Of a stretch of 53,157 nucleotides of DNA, positions 42,311 through 51,010 are shown piece after piece (positions within the stretch are counted from its first letter, which is position 1; each line of letters starts with the position of its first letter). A program made the translations under genes and the position numbers. The notes under the pieces are model-generated. The model saw nothing but the letters and a program-made list of their open reading frames with translations. It was not told where the DNA came from and searched no databases. The stretch comes from an uncultured Bacilli bacterium (lineage in GTDB: Bacteria > Bacillota_I > Bacilli_A > RF39 > UBA660), in contig CAKONI010000004.1 in assembly GCA_934097105.1 (NCBI GenBank), positions 1-53,157 on the forward strand, in the 5' to 3' direction.

Positions 42311-44358
42311 TTTTGCACCTCTACTTTATTATTTTTATCTTTTTCAAAATAGTTATATACTATTATATCATTTGAAATATCTATTATTTGTTCTGTATAT
42401 TCTTTGTTTTTTCTAATATATTTTTTGCTTACTTTTTTATCTGTAAGTAGTTTATATTCGTTTTTGTTTCCATTGTAATAAACATAGTTTGTTACGAAGT
42501 TTCCATTTGGGAAAGGTACAACATTATCTTTTTTATTCATTATGTCAGAACCTAAGTAGTATTTATTTTTTACTCCTAACATGTTGGAAAGGGTTGGCGC
42601 TAAATCATACATACCCATTGCTGTATGGATTGTTGTTTGGTATTTTTTGAAGTCTTCATCATTTGACCATATTATTAAAGGTACTTTTCTATTTAGTTCT
42701 TGCCAGTAATAATCTAGTTTTTTGTAGTTTGGATCTGTTTCGTCTAAAATAGAGTCTTTCTTATAATCGTAATTATAGTATCTATTCCAATTTGTTGTTG
42801 ATATTCTTGCGTCGTGATCTCCGTATAGAACTATTGCTGTGTTTTCTAGAAGATCGTTTTTTTCTAGTTCTTTTATTAAGTATCCAATTTGTTTATCTGC
42901 GTAGTGTGCTGATATAATGTAGTTACCTAATTTAGTATTTTTTAAGTATGAGTATTCTTTTCCGTTTTTCTTTAGGCCTACATTAAATTCTCCGAATAGT
43001 TCGTTGTAATCGAATGGTGTATGATTACTTAGGGTAATAAGGGTTCCGTAATATTTTTTGTGTTCTTTATTTATTTCTTTTATGTACTCTACGGATTGTC
43101 TTATGAATGATCTGTCTGATAGACCGAATCCAATTTCTTCGTCTATTTCATATGATTTTTTGTCATAGAATTTGTCATAGCCTAGATTTTTGTGCATTAT
43201 ATTTCTATTCCAGAAGTCTCCGGTATTGGCGTGCATACTGAAAGTGTAGTATCCTTTTTCTTTTAAGGTTTTGTAGAGACTGTTATATTCTCTGTTTGAA
43301 TAATTTATGAATACTGTTCCGCTTGAAACTGGAAGTAATGAGGTTGCCACGGTGAATTCTGTGTCACTACTGGTGCCGAAACTTACTTCTGAGTAGAAGT
43401 TATCGAAGTAGATTCCTGATTTTGTTAGTTTGTTTAGGTTTGGTGTTACTTCTTTTCCATTTATTTTCATACCTATTAATATTTGTTGCATACTTTCAGA
43501 ATGTATTGCAATAATATTTTTCCCTTTTAAGGAATTAGTATACTTATTTTTTTTACTATCTTTTTTATTTTTGTAATAATCATTTACTTTTCTATTGGCT
43601 TTGTCTTGTCCAAATAATGTTGCCATTTTGGGTTCGATACTTTTTACTATATCATTTATTTGATACATGTAAACTCCGAATCTTGATACTAGATATTCTC
43701 TGTTCCACTGACTATATAATCTAGAAAAATCAACTGGTTTTAAACTTAATAGAAAGGGAATAAATAGTAAGAGTACCCATATATATATGGTTTTTAATAC
43801 ATCTTTTTTGTGGACTTTTTTAAATATACTTGTGTTTTCTTTTGGTTTTAGTTTTTTATTTAATATAGGTAAAGTTATGGGAAGCCATAAGAATATGAAG
43901 AATTTTATTTGAAGGAGATCTCCGACGACGTTTGAGTCTCCAGTATCATGGTTGGCTAGTACGAATGAGAAGAATGTTATTGATATAAAAGAACTGTAAT
44001 AAAAATAGTAAACTATATTTGAAAGACATACTAATGTACTTACTATGGATATTATAAATAAGTACAAAAAGCGGTATTTTTTCTTTACTAAAAAGTATAG
44101 TGATGAGAAAATTAGGGTTACTATCATGTCTGCTAATACGGGTCTTATGCTAAGGGCGTTTCCTATTGTGAATGCTCTTAGTATTATACCGTTTAGTACT
44201 GCTCCTAGGATGTATACGAATAGTAATTTATTGTCTTTTATTATATTTTTTGTGTCTTTTGATATGTTTTTTATAAAATTAATTATTTTCTCTTTTAGTT
44301 TAGTTTTTTCATTATTGTTTTTCTTTATTTTCTTTATTTCCTTTTTTTCTTTTTTCAT
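42307..44358 (-). CDS. Lipoteichoic acid synthase-like sulfatase-fold enzyme
   Basis: A 683-residue membrane enzyme of the LtaS family. Five N-terminal helices (about 45-215) are followed by an outer alkaline-phosphatase/sulfatase-fold domain: NIIAIHSESMQ at the metal site, the catalytic Thr in SFGTSSDTEF, a segment reading MHANTGDFWNR, LSNHTPFD, and YGDHD for Mn binding. LtaS enzymes move glycerol phosphate from phosphatidylglycerol to a growing teichoic acid. The N-terminus has an unusual 40-residue Lys-rich tail that overlaps the yihY end by 47 bases; a later start is possible. The gene ends in TGA within the next ATG. Confidence 0.88.
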   Translation of the reverse strand: MKKEKKEIKKIKKNNNEKTKLKEKIINFIKNISKDTKNIIKDNKLLFVYILGAVLNGIILRAFTIGNALSIRPVLADMIVTLIFSSLYFLVKKKYRFLYLFIISIVSTLVCLSNIVYYFYYSSFISITFFSFVLANHDTGDSNVVGDLLQIKFFIFLWLPITLPILNKKLKPKENTSIFKKVHKKDVLKTIYIWVLLLFIPFLLSLKPVDFSRLYSQWNREYLVSRFGVYMYQINDIVKSIEPKMATLFGQDKANRKVNDYYKNKKDSKKNKYTNSLKGKNIIAIHSESMQQILIGMKINGKEVTPNLNKLTKSGIYFDNFYSEVSFGTSSDTEFTVATSLLPVSSGTVFINYSNREYNSLYKTLKEKGYYTFSMHANTGDFWNRNIMHKNLGYDKFYDKKSYEIDEEIGFGLSDRSFIRQSVEYIKEINKEHKKYYGTLITLSNHTPFDYNELFGEFNVGLKKNGKEYSYLKNTKLGNYIISAHYADKQIGYLIKELEKNDLLENTAIVLYGDHDARISTTNWNRYYNYDYKKDSILDETDPNYKKLDYYWQELNRKVPLIIWSNDEDFKKYQTTIHTAMGMYDLAPTLSNMLGVKNKYYLGSDIMNKKDNVVPFPNGNFVTNYVYYNGNKNEYKLLTDKKVSKKYIRKNKEYTEQIIDISNDIIVYNYFEKDKNNKVEVQK

Positions 44359-45166
44359 AAGTACACTTCCCTTGTTTTACAAAAACTTCTGCGTTTATGG
44401 CCATGCCTACGACGAATAAGTACGCTAATAAGTATAACCACATAAGTAAAATTAAAATATTTGCAAAATTACCATAAATTACATCATATGAGGCAATATT
44501 GGTAATGTAAAATGCATAAAGTTCTGTAACGATCATCCAACTTATTGTTGTGAATATTGCTCCTTTTGTTGTGGCTTTGCTTTTTATTTTAGTTGATGGT
44601 GCCATTGTAAATAGTAGTTTAATTATACTAAATACTATTAAGCAGGAAACTATTATTTTTAATAGTTTGTATATTATTCTATAACTGTATAAATTGGTGC
44701 TGAATAAATCTATTAATACTTTTACTATTAGGTCCCCTAGTAAGGGTATTAATATTACGAACAGTAGTAATAGTATTAGCATTATGGTCATTACGAATGA
44801 TTTTATTTTTAATTTGATAAATCTTGGTTGTTTTACCCCATATAACATATTTGAGGCTATTATTATTGAGGAAGGAGCATTTGATCCTAGTAATATATAA
44901 AGTATTATTACTACAAAGAATCCTTCAATTTGTATGTTTGATGATAGTTGCACTAGTATATCGGAAAAAGCATTTGGCATTACTGAACTTAAAGAATCTA
45001 GAAAGCTGAAGTCTTTATTTATGTAAGAGGCCACGGCTGTTGTTATGGCTGCGATTGGTACAATAGACATTAGAAAGTAAAAGGCTATTTGACCAGGTAA
45101 GATTTGCATTTCGGGCTTTTTTAATATACTTAAAAATGTTTTTTTTATTTCATTTAGGGTTTGCAT
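44312..45166 (-). CDS. YihY/BrkB-family membrane protein
   Basis: A 284-residue protein with about six membrane helices and the family marks GQIAFYFLMSIVPI near the start and GAIFTTISWMIVTELYAFYI near the end. Once called ribonuclease BN, members are now viewed as inner-membrane proteins of unclear transport function, perhaps in lipid or envelope traffic. The C-terminus is Lys-rich. It starts at the last bases of the GGDEF gene (overlap of one base) and overlaps the LTA synthase start, so all are in one operon. Confidence 0.85.
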   Translation of the reverse strand: MQTLNEIKKTFLSILKKPEMQILPGQIAFYFLMSIVPIAAITTAVASYINKDFSFLDSLSSVMPNAFSDILVQLSSNIQIEGFFVVIILYILLGSNAPSSIIIASNMLYGVKQPRFIKLKIKSFVMTIMLILLLLFVILIPLLGDLIVKVLIDLFSTNLYSYRIIYKLLKIIVSCLIVFSIIKLLFTMAPSTKIKSKATTKGAIFTTISWMIVTELYAFYITNIASYDVIYGNFANILILLMWLYLLAYLFVVGMAINAEVFVKQGKCTYEKRKKGNKENKEKQ

Positions 45167-47235
45167 TAATAATTTTGCTCCTTATCCATACGCATTTCGA
45201 TACTTGCTTCGTTTATGGCGTCGTCGATGGTTTTGATATCGTCTTCTATCATACTGAATCCAATTGCTGCGCCGAATCCATGTGGTAATTTTTCAAATTC
45301 TTTTGATAATTTGCTTATATAAGTACTGACTTGAGTTTTGTTGTAACCTATTAAGTATATTAAGAATTCGTTTCCATCGGTTCTAATTATTTCGCTTTTT
45401 TCAAGTTGAGTATTTATAAGAATTGCAGCGGCTTTTTTTATAAGAAGGTTACCTTCTTCTTGACCATAGTTATCGTTTACATATTTTAGATTATTTAAAT
45501 CTGCGATGATTATGGTTCTAGGTTTTATTTTTGCTTCGTCCCATTCATCTATGTGGGCTCTTAGGTAGTTTCTATTTTTTAGTGATGTAAGCATGTCACT
45601 ATATTTTAATACGTCTTGTCTACGTAGTACGCTTAGGCTTTTTTTGTTTTTTAAAAGTGCGAAAAGGCATACTGCTACGATTGGCAATATTAGTACTACT
45701 AAGACTAAAATGTATAGGTTTTTGAATCCGCCTTCGTTTGTTTCTTTGGCTATTAGATTGTTTACACTATTAAGTTTTAAACTGTTTGAGTCTTCATACA
45801 TTAGAACAAAATTAGTAAGATTATATAGTGCTTCTTCATTATTTTTGACGAAGAATCTATAAGATGCGTTGTAACTGTCTTTAAAGATTAGGTTGTAATC
45901 TGTTAATTTATTTTTATTTGAGTAATAATAGTAGTCTATTTCATCTAGTACAAGTATTGCATCGTCTTCGATATTTTGATTAATATTTTTTAGATTTTTT
46001 ATTATGCCATTGTAGTTATCGTTTAAATATGCATTTAGATATGTGTCTTTAAAGGCATAAATTTTTCTATTTTGAAGACCATGTTTATTGGTAATTAGGT
46101 AATTATCTTTACTTAGTGCAACCATTTTTGAATTAAATCCTGGTATGGTGTAACTACCTGATTCGTTTTTATAATCGAAGTCTATAAAGGCTATGTCTAC
46201 TTCACCGCTTTTTATTGCTTCGTCTAGTTTTTCGCTTGTTTTATATTCTTTGTAGTTAAATTCTATATTGGCCATTTCAGATATTTGATTTATATATTCT
46301 CCGGCGTAACCGTATAGTTTTTTTCCATCTTTTATGTTGTAATTGCTATCTTTTACATAACCATAGTTATAAATTTTTCTAGATAATGATGTTGTTTCGA
46401 TGTCTGTTGCGGATGTGTTTTTATGGTAGAAATCCATATATTCATTTTCTAATGATTTTGTATAGTATTTTTCTTTAAATAGAGAAATATATTTTTCCAT
46501 TATACTAGATAATTTTTTATTGTTTGTAGTTCTTAAAACTATTTTATTTGTTAGATCATCGAATGAATAATTAATATATAAGTTGTTTTTTACTATTTCT
46601 TGTAATGAGTAATATCTAGGTACTATAGCGAATTTAATCTTTCCTTTATTTATATCTGATGTTATGTCTGATAGATTAGAATAAGTTACTAGATTTTGAT
46701 TTTCTAGGAAGTTAGATATTGTTTTTTCTTCTTCTGAGAGTATACCTATTTTTTGATTATAAAGGTTGTTTAAATTGGTATAGTTTTCATTGTTTTTACT
46801 GATTACAACGTAGTTATCTTCAGTTATTAAAATATCTTTTTCTTCTAGTTTGTCGGTATTTTCTAGGATTAAAATAGAAAGTTCTTTGCTATCAATTGAG
46901 TTATTATAATTGTAGGCTTTTTTATTGAATCCTAAACCGGTATCTCTTTCTATTCTTTTTAATAGAGAAAAGACAATTCCATTTCCATCTTCTGCGACTA
47001 TATTGATGTTATTTGGAACATTTATGTCTATTAAGGTTTTTTTGTTTTTCATTATCCATTGTTTTTCTAAAATGGTAAGACTATTTTTGTCATCTTTTGC
47101 TGTTAAAAAGAAATAAATTGCTGTTACTAGAAGTACTATTATTATACCTATAATACAGTATTTTAAATAGTTATTATTTTTGTTTTTACTTTTGTTTGTT
47201 TTTCTTTTTTTACTTATTTTCTTGTTATTTTTCAT
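45166..47235 (-). CDS. Sensor protein with solute-binding domains and degenerate GGDEF
   Basis: A 689-residue membrane sensor. A Lys-rich N-terminus, a first membrane helix (about 27-45), two outer regions like family 3 solute-binding proteins (KLYGYAGEYINQISEMANIEF, GEVDIAFIDFDY), a second helix (about 505-525) and a cytosolic GGDEF domain (DMLTSLKNRNYL, IIADLNNLKYVND). The signature loop reads DGNEF instead of GGDEF, so cyclase activity is doubtful; such variants can bind GTP or serve as receptors. The outer domains probably bind an amino acid or similar ligand. It heads the YihY-LTA synthase run and may tune that operon. Confidence 0.85.
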   Translation of the reverse strand: MKNNKKISKKRKTNKSKNKNNNYLKYCIIGIIIVLLVTAIYFFLTAKDDKNSLTILEKQWIMKNKKTLIDINVPNNINIVAEDGNGIVFSLLKRIERDTGLGFNKKAYNYNNSIDSKELSILILENTDKLEEKDILITEDNYVVISKNNENYTNLNNLYNQKIGILSEEEKTISNFLENQNLVTYSNLSDITSDINKGKIKFAIVPRYYSLQEIVKNNLYINYSFDDLTNKIVLRTTNNKKLSSIMEKYISLFKEKYYTKSLENEYMDFYHKNTSATDIETTSLSRKIYNYGYVKDSNYNIKDGKKLYGYAGEYINQISEMANIEFNYKEYKTSEKLDEAIKSGEVDIAFIDFDYKNESGSYTIPGFNSKMVALSKDNYLITNKHGLQNRKIYAFKDTYLNAYLNDNYNGIIKNLKNINQNIEDDAILVLDEIDYYYYSNKNKLTDYNLIFKDSYNASYRFFVKNNEEALYNLTNFVLMYEDSNSLKLNSVNNLIAKETNEGGFKNLYILVLVVLILPIVAVCLFALLKNKKSLSVLRRQDVLKYSDMLTSLKNRNYLRAHIDEWDEAKIKPRTIIIADLNNLKYVNDNYGQEEGNLLIKKAAAILINTQLEKSEIIRTDGNEFLIYLIGYNKTQVSTYISKLSKEFEKLPHGFGAAIGFSMIEDDIKTIDDAINEASIEMRMDKEQNY

Positions 47236-47246
47236 GGGCTTCCTCC

Positions 47247-47702
47247 CTAGTATGTGAATCCTTTGGCTGTACTACTTTTGTATCCAATTATAGGAAAATT
47301 TTTAGATTTTTCATTTTCGCTAGTTATAAATAGTTGAATGTCGTAAAATGACAATTGAGATTTGCTTAAATTTTTGGTTACTGTGGCTCCTAATTTTTTT
47401 GCTGTTTTTGTGGTTGTGCCACTTTTTACTTCTATAATTACATTAACTATTTTACCTTTTATATCAGTTTTTGCTGATGAAACTATTTTTTCGTCTTTTA
47501 AACTACTGATAATTTTTTCTTTTTCATCGTTTGTAATTTCTACTTTTTCGATACCATCAAGACGATTTCCATAGACTGGTTTTCCTGATTTTGGTATAAC
47601 CATTCCATATAAAATCCATCCTAGGATAAATAAAAACAAAAATATTAAAAACACTGTTGTGGTAAATTTATTTTCTTTAAGTTCTTTTATTATATTATTC
47701 AT
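47247..47702 (-). CDS. Small membrane-anchored protein, unknown
   Basis: A 151-residue protein from the ATG at 47700-47702, chosen because AAGGAG lies upstream; a GTG three codons earlier is also possible. A helix at about 15-35 (VFLIFLFLFILGWILYGMVI) anchors an outer domain with GNRLDGIEKVEIT, DIKGKIVNVIIEVKSG and a C-terminal PIIGYKSS. The alternating strands suggest a small alpha/beta fold. I do not recognise it. It lies 11 bases upstream of the GGDEF sensor gene and probably shares its transcript. Confidence 0.72.
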   Translation of the reverse strand: MNNIIKELKENKFTTTVFLIFLFLFILGWILYGMVIPKSGKPVYGNRLDGIEKVEITNDEKEKIISSLKDEKIVSSAKTDIKGKIVNVIIEVKSGTTTKTAKKLGATVTKNLSKSQLSFYDIQLFITSENEKSKNFPIIGYKSSTAKGFTY

Positions 47703-47748
47703 ATGAATCACTCCTTATTATAAATTATAGCTTATATTGCTATAATAA

Positions 47749-49170
47749 TCAAATATTATTTATTTCTTCTTTTAAATATTCACTAGCGAGTTTGGGATTT
47801 ACTTTGCCTTTTGACTCTTTCATAACCATTCCCATTAGGAATTTGAAGGCATTTTCTTTACCATTTTTATATTCTATAGCAGAGTTTATGTTTTTTTCTA
47901 GTACTGTTTTTATTATTTTTATTATTTCATCTTTGTCTGAGATTTGACTTGCACCTTCTTTTTTTATTATTTCATCTAGAGAAGATGTGGTTTCTAGAAC
48001 TTTGTTTAGAATTTCTTTCATTATTTTTGAGGATATTTTTCCTTCTTCTAGATAGTTTACTAAAGGTATGAATTTTTCTTTGGTTAGGTTTGTACTAAAA
48101 ATACTAGTTCTTTTACTGTTTAAGTATGATGAGATATCTCCGAGTAATATATTACTTGCTATTTTGAAGTTTATGTTTTCTTCTAGAAACTGGTTAATGT
48201 AATCTGATAATTCTTTATTTTGAATAAGTTTATTTATATTTAATTCTGGGATGTTTTTTTCTTGATATAGTTTTCTTCTTTCGTTTGGTAAAATTTCTAA
48301 GTTTTCTTTGGCTTTTAGAATCATTTCATCAGTGATGTATAGATATGGGATATCTGGTTCTGGAAGAAAACGATAGTCTTTGTTTGGTTCTTTTTTTCTC
48401 ATGAAGATGGTTTCTTCTTTTGATGAGTCGAATCTTCTTGTGTCTTCTTCTAGTGCTTCTTTGGATTCTAATTTTTTTATTTGTCTTTTCATTTCCATGT
48501 CGATGGCATCACCGATATTTGAAATTGATCCTATGTTTTTTATTTCTGATCTAGTTCCTAACTTTTCTGTTTTGCTTACTGAGATGTTTACGTCACAGCG
48601 CATTGAACCTTCTTCTATTTTACAGTCTGATACTCCGGCATAGTAAAGTATTTCTCTTAGAGTTTTGGCATATTCCATTGCTTCTTCTTTGCTTTTCATA
48701 TCTGGTTTTGATACTATTTCGATTAAAGGTACTCCACATCTATTGTAGTTAAGTAGTGTTTTATCTTTGTGATGAAGACTTTTGGCGGTATCTTCTTCGA
48801 TATGGATTCTTTCTATACCGATTTTCTTTTTCTTTTTATCTATTTCAATTTCAAGGAAACCATCTTTTCCGATTGGAGTTTCCATTTGAGTTATTTGATA
48901 ACCTTTTGGCAAATCTGCATAGTAATAGTTTTTACGATCGAAGTGCATAACTTTTGCGATTTTCATATTAAGAGCAAGGCATGCTTTTATAGCGTTTTCT
49001 ATTACTTGTTCGTTTACTGTTGGTAGTGTTCCTGGGTATCCTAAGTCTATTTCGTTGATGTTAGTATTGGCGGGATCGCTATAGTTATTTTTTGAGGGAG
49101 AAAAAACTTTTGAGTTTGTTTTTAGTTCAAGGTGCACTTCTATACCTATTGTTGGTTTGTAATCATTCAT
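47749..49170 (-). CDS. gatB: Asp/Glu-tRNA amidotransferase subunit B
   Basis: GatB of the GatCAB complex, which changes Glu-tRNA-Gln (and often Asp-tRNA-Asn) into the amide form. The 473-residue protein has IGIEVHLEL, the metal-site and kinase domain with DLGYPGTLPTVNE, DRKNYYYADLPKGYQITQ and GVPLIEIVSKPDM, and the C-terminal YqeY-like helical tail that holds tRNA. GGAGG lies before its ATG, which overlaps the gatA stop codon by eight bases. Order gatC-gatA-gatB is usual in Firmicutes. Confidence 0.97.
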   Translation of the reverse strand: MNDYKPTIGIEVHLELKTNSKVFSPSKNNYSDPANTNINEIDLGYPGTLPTVNEQVIENAIKACLALNMKIAKVMHFDRKNYYYADLPKGYQITQMETPIGKDGFLEIEIDKKKKKIGIERIHIEEDTAKSLHHKDKTLLNYNRCGVPLIEIVSKPDMKSKEEAMEYAKTLREILYYAGVSDCKIEEGSMRCDVNISVSKTEKLGTRSEIKNIGSISNIGDAIDMEMKRQIKKLESKEALEEDTRRFDSSKEETIFMRKKEPNKDYRFLPEPDIPYLYITDEMILKAKENLEILPNERRKLYQEKNIPELNINKLIQNKELSDYINQFLEENINFKIASNILLGDISSYLNSKRTSIFSTNLTKEKFIPLVNYLEEGKISSKIMKEILNKVLETTSSLDEIIKKEGASQISDKDEIIKIIKTVLEKNINSAIEYKNGKENAFKFLMGMVMKESKGKVNPKLASEYLKEEINNI

Positions 49171-50617
49171 TGTTATTCCTCCTTGGATTTAAGTTTAGAT
49201 TTAAGGTTTGTTCTATAAAATATGCTAGTTTATAAATTGTACTTTCGCAAAAGGCGTTTCCTATTATTTGCATTCCTATAGGCATATTTTCTTTTGAAAA
49301 TCCTATTGGTAAGGAAAGTCCTGGTAGCCCGGCCATATTTACAGGGATTGTAAGTATATCATCTACGAATGATTTGTTTGGATCGTCAAGTGATGAGCCT
49401 ATTTTATAAGGCAAGGTTGTTGTTGTGGGTCCGATTATAAGATCGTAGGATGCGAATACTTTTGAAAATGATTGTGATAAGGCTTTTCTTACTTTTAGGG
49501 CTCTGTTATAGTAGTATTCTACATTGTCTCCGCTTAGGACATAAGATCCAATCATGATGCGGCGTTTTACTTCATCGCCGAAGGCTTCACTTCTGGTGTT
49601 ATAATAATAGTCTTCTAGTGAGGTGAAGTTTTTTGTGTGATATCCATATTTTATTCCGTCGAAGCGCGCTAAATTTGATGATGCTTCAGCGAGCGCTATT
49701 ACTTGATAAAGTGGTACTGCTTTTTCTAAGTAAGGAATGTCTATTATGTCTACTTTTGCTCCGCTTTTTTCGAGTAATTCTTTTATATTATTAAATATTT
49801 TTAATATTTCGTCATCTATTACATCGCTAATATAAAATTTAGGGATGGCTATTTTCATATTTTTTATGTTTTCTCCTAGGTGTTTGGTAAAATCTTCTTC
49901 TTTTGATACACATGTTAAGTCTTTGTTATCTTTTTTGCCTAGGACTCCTAATAAGGAGGCATTTTCGTAGACGTTTCTAGTTATAGGGCCTATTTGATCT
50001 AGACTTGATGCGAAGGCTATAAGTCCAAAACGAGATACTCTTCCGTATGTTGGTTTAAGTCCTACTGTACCGCAAAAGGAAGATGGTTGGCGAATAGATC
50101 CTCCTGTATCTGAACCTAATGATAAGGGTACTAATCCTTGAGAAACTGAGGCGCATGATCCTCCAGATGATCCACCGGATACTAGGCTTTTATTCCATGG
50201 ATTTAGTACAGGTCCATAAAAACTGGTTTGATTAGATGATCCCATGGCGAATTCGTCCATATTTGTTTTTCCTATAATAATCATCTTTTTTTCGTTTATT
50301 AAGGAAACAACATGGGCATCGTAAGTTGGCACGAAGTTTGAAAGCATTTTTGAGCCTGCTGTTGTTAGAATATTTTTTGTTACTATGTTGTCTTTGAGCG
50401 CTATTGGGATTCCATAGAAAATATTGTCTTTTTCTACTTTTCCTTCAAGTTCATGGGCTCTTTTTATGGCTTCTTCTTTATTTAGTGTGATAAAACTATT
50501 GGTGTCATCATTTTCAATTTTTGTGAATGCTTCATTAACTAAATCTATTGGTTTTATTTTGCCATCTACTAGTAAGTTATGTATTTCTTTTATATCTAAA
50601 TCTAAATAATTATTCAT
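49163..50617 (-). CDS. gatA: Asp/Glu-tRNA amidotransferase subunit A
   Basis: GatA frees ammonia from glutamine for GatB. The 484-residue protein is of the amidase-signature family with the Ser-cisSer-Lys triad: Lys in IALKDNI, the GGSSGGSCASV loop and SDTGGSIRQPSSFCG with the nucleophile. I chose the ATG at 50615-50617 (MNNYLDLD), with AGGTG upstream. It overlaps gatC by eight bases and gatB by eight bases, which suggests translational coupling. The stop is TGA. Confidence 0.97.
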   Translation of the reverse strand: MNNYLDLDIKEIHNLLVDGKIKPIDLVNEAFTKIENDDTNSFITLNKEEAIKRAHELEGKVEKDNIFYGIPIALKDNIVTKNILTTAGSKMLSNFVPTYDAHVVSLINEKKMIIIGKTNMDEFAMGSSNQTSFYGPVLNPWNKSLVSGGSSGGSCASVSQGLVPLSLGSDTGGSIRQPSSFCGTVGLKPTYGRVSRFGLIAFASSLDQIGPITRNVYENASLLGVLGKKDNKDLTCVSKEEDFTKHLGENIKNMKIAIPKFYISDVIDDEILKIFNNIKELLEKSGAKVDIIDIPYLEKAVPLYQVIALAEASSNLARFDGIKYGYHTKNFTSLEDYYYNTRSEAFGDEVKRRIMIGSYVLSGDNVEYYYNRALKVRKALSQSFSKVFASYDLIIGPTTTTLPYKIGSSLDDPNKSFVDDILTIPVNMAGLPGLSLPIGFSKENMPIGMQIIGNAFCESTIYKLAYFIEQTLNLNLNPRRNNNE

Positions 50618-50903
50618 CGAAAACACCTGCCACTTCTATAAAATTTTCGAATTTAACTGGTGCATTATTAATTATTTCTTTTGGATTTTGACTATTTGAA
50701 AATTCATCTTTTCTTAAAGAACAATCTAGTCTAAAAGGGGCAATTAATGCCTCTTCGTTATCAATTTCAACATCAGTTATTTTATTTATTTCATCCATTA
50801 AGGATTTAAGTTGATGAGAGAATTTTTCTGTTTCTTCATCACTAAGTTTTAATCTAGCAAGTTCTGCTACGTGGAGAACTTCTTCGTTAGTTAATTTGTT
50901 CAT
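50610..50903 (-). CDS. gatC: Asp/Glu-tRNA amidotransferase subunit C
   Basis: The small subunit that holds GatA and GatB together. The 97-residue protein starts MNKLTNEEVLHVAELARLKLS, the family start, and has the DE(E/D)ALIAPFRLD region and a C-terminal FENFIEVAGVFDE. AAAGG precedes the ATG. It is the first gene of the gat operon, with its own promoter at 50927-50955. Confidence 0.96.
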   Translation of the reverse strand: MNKLTNEEVLHVAELARLKLSDEETEKFSHQLKSLMDEINKITDVEIDNEEALIAPFRLDCSLRKDEFSNSQNPKEIINNAPVKFENFIEVAGVFDE

Positions 50904-50926
50904 AAAGTCCCTTTCCTTTCTGTAAT

Positions 50927-50955
50927 ATTATATCATGTATGCCATAAATTGTAAA
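50927..50955 (-). promoter_or_regulatory. Promoter of gatCAB
   Basis: TTTACA (50950-50955) and TATAAT (50927-50932) with a 17-base spacer on the minus strand, about 24 bases before the gatC ATG. Confidence 0.65.
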
Positions 50956-50984
50956 TTTATTAGAATTAAATTGTTGAAAGAAAA

Positions 50985-51008
50985 AAGTACATAGAAATTT
51001 ATGTACTT
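50985..51008 (-). terminator. Terminator after the right-edge surface protein
   Basis: AAGTACATA (50985-50993) pairs with TATGTACTT (51000-51008) around 6 bases; TTTTTT follows on the minus strand, just past the stop codon at 51011. Confidence 0.75.
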
Positions 51009-51010
51009 AG

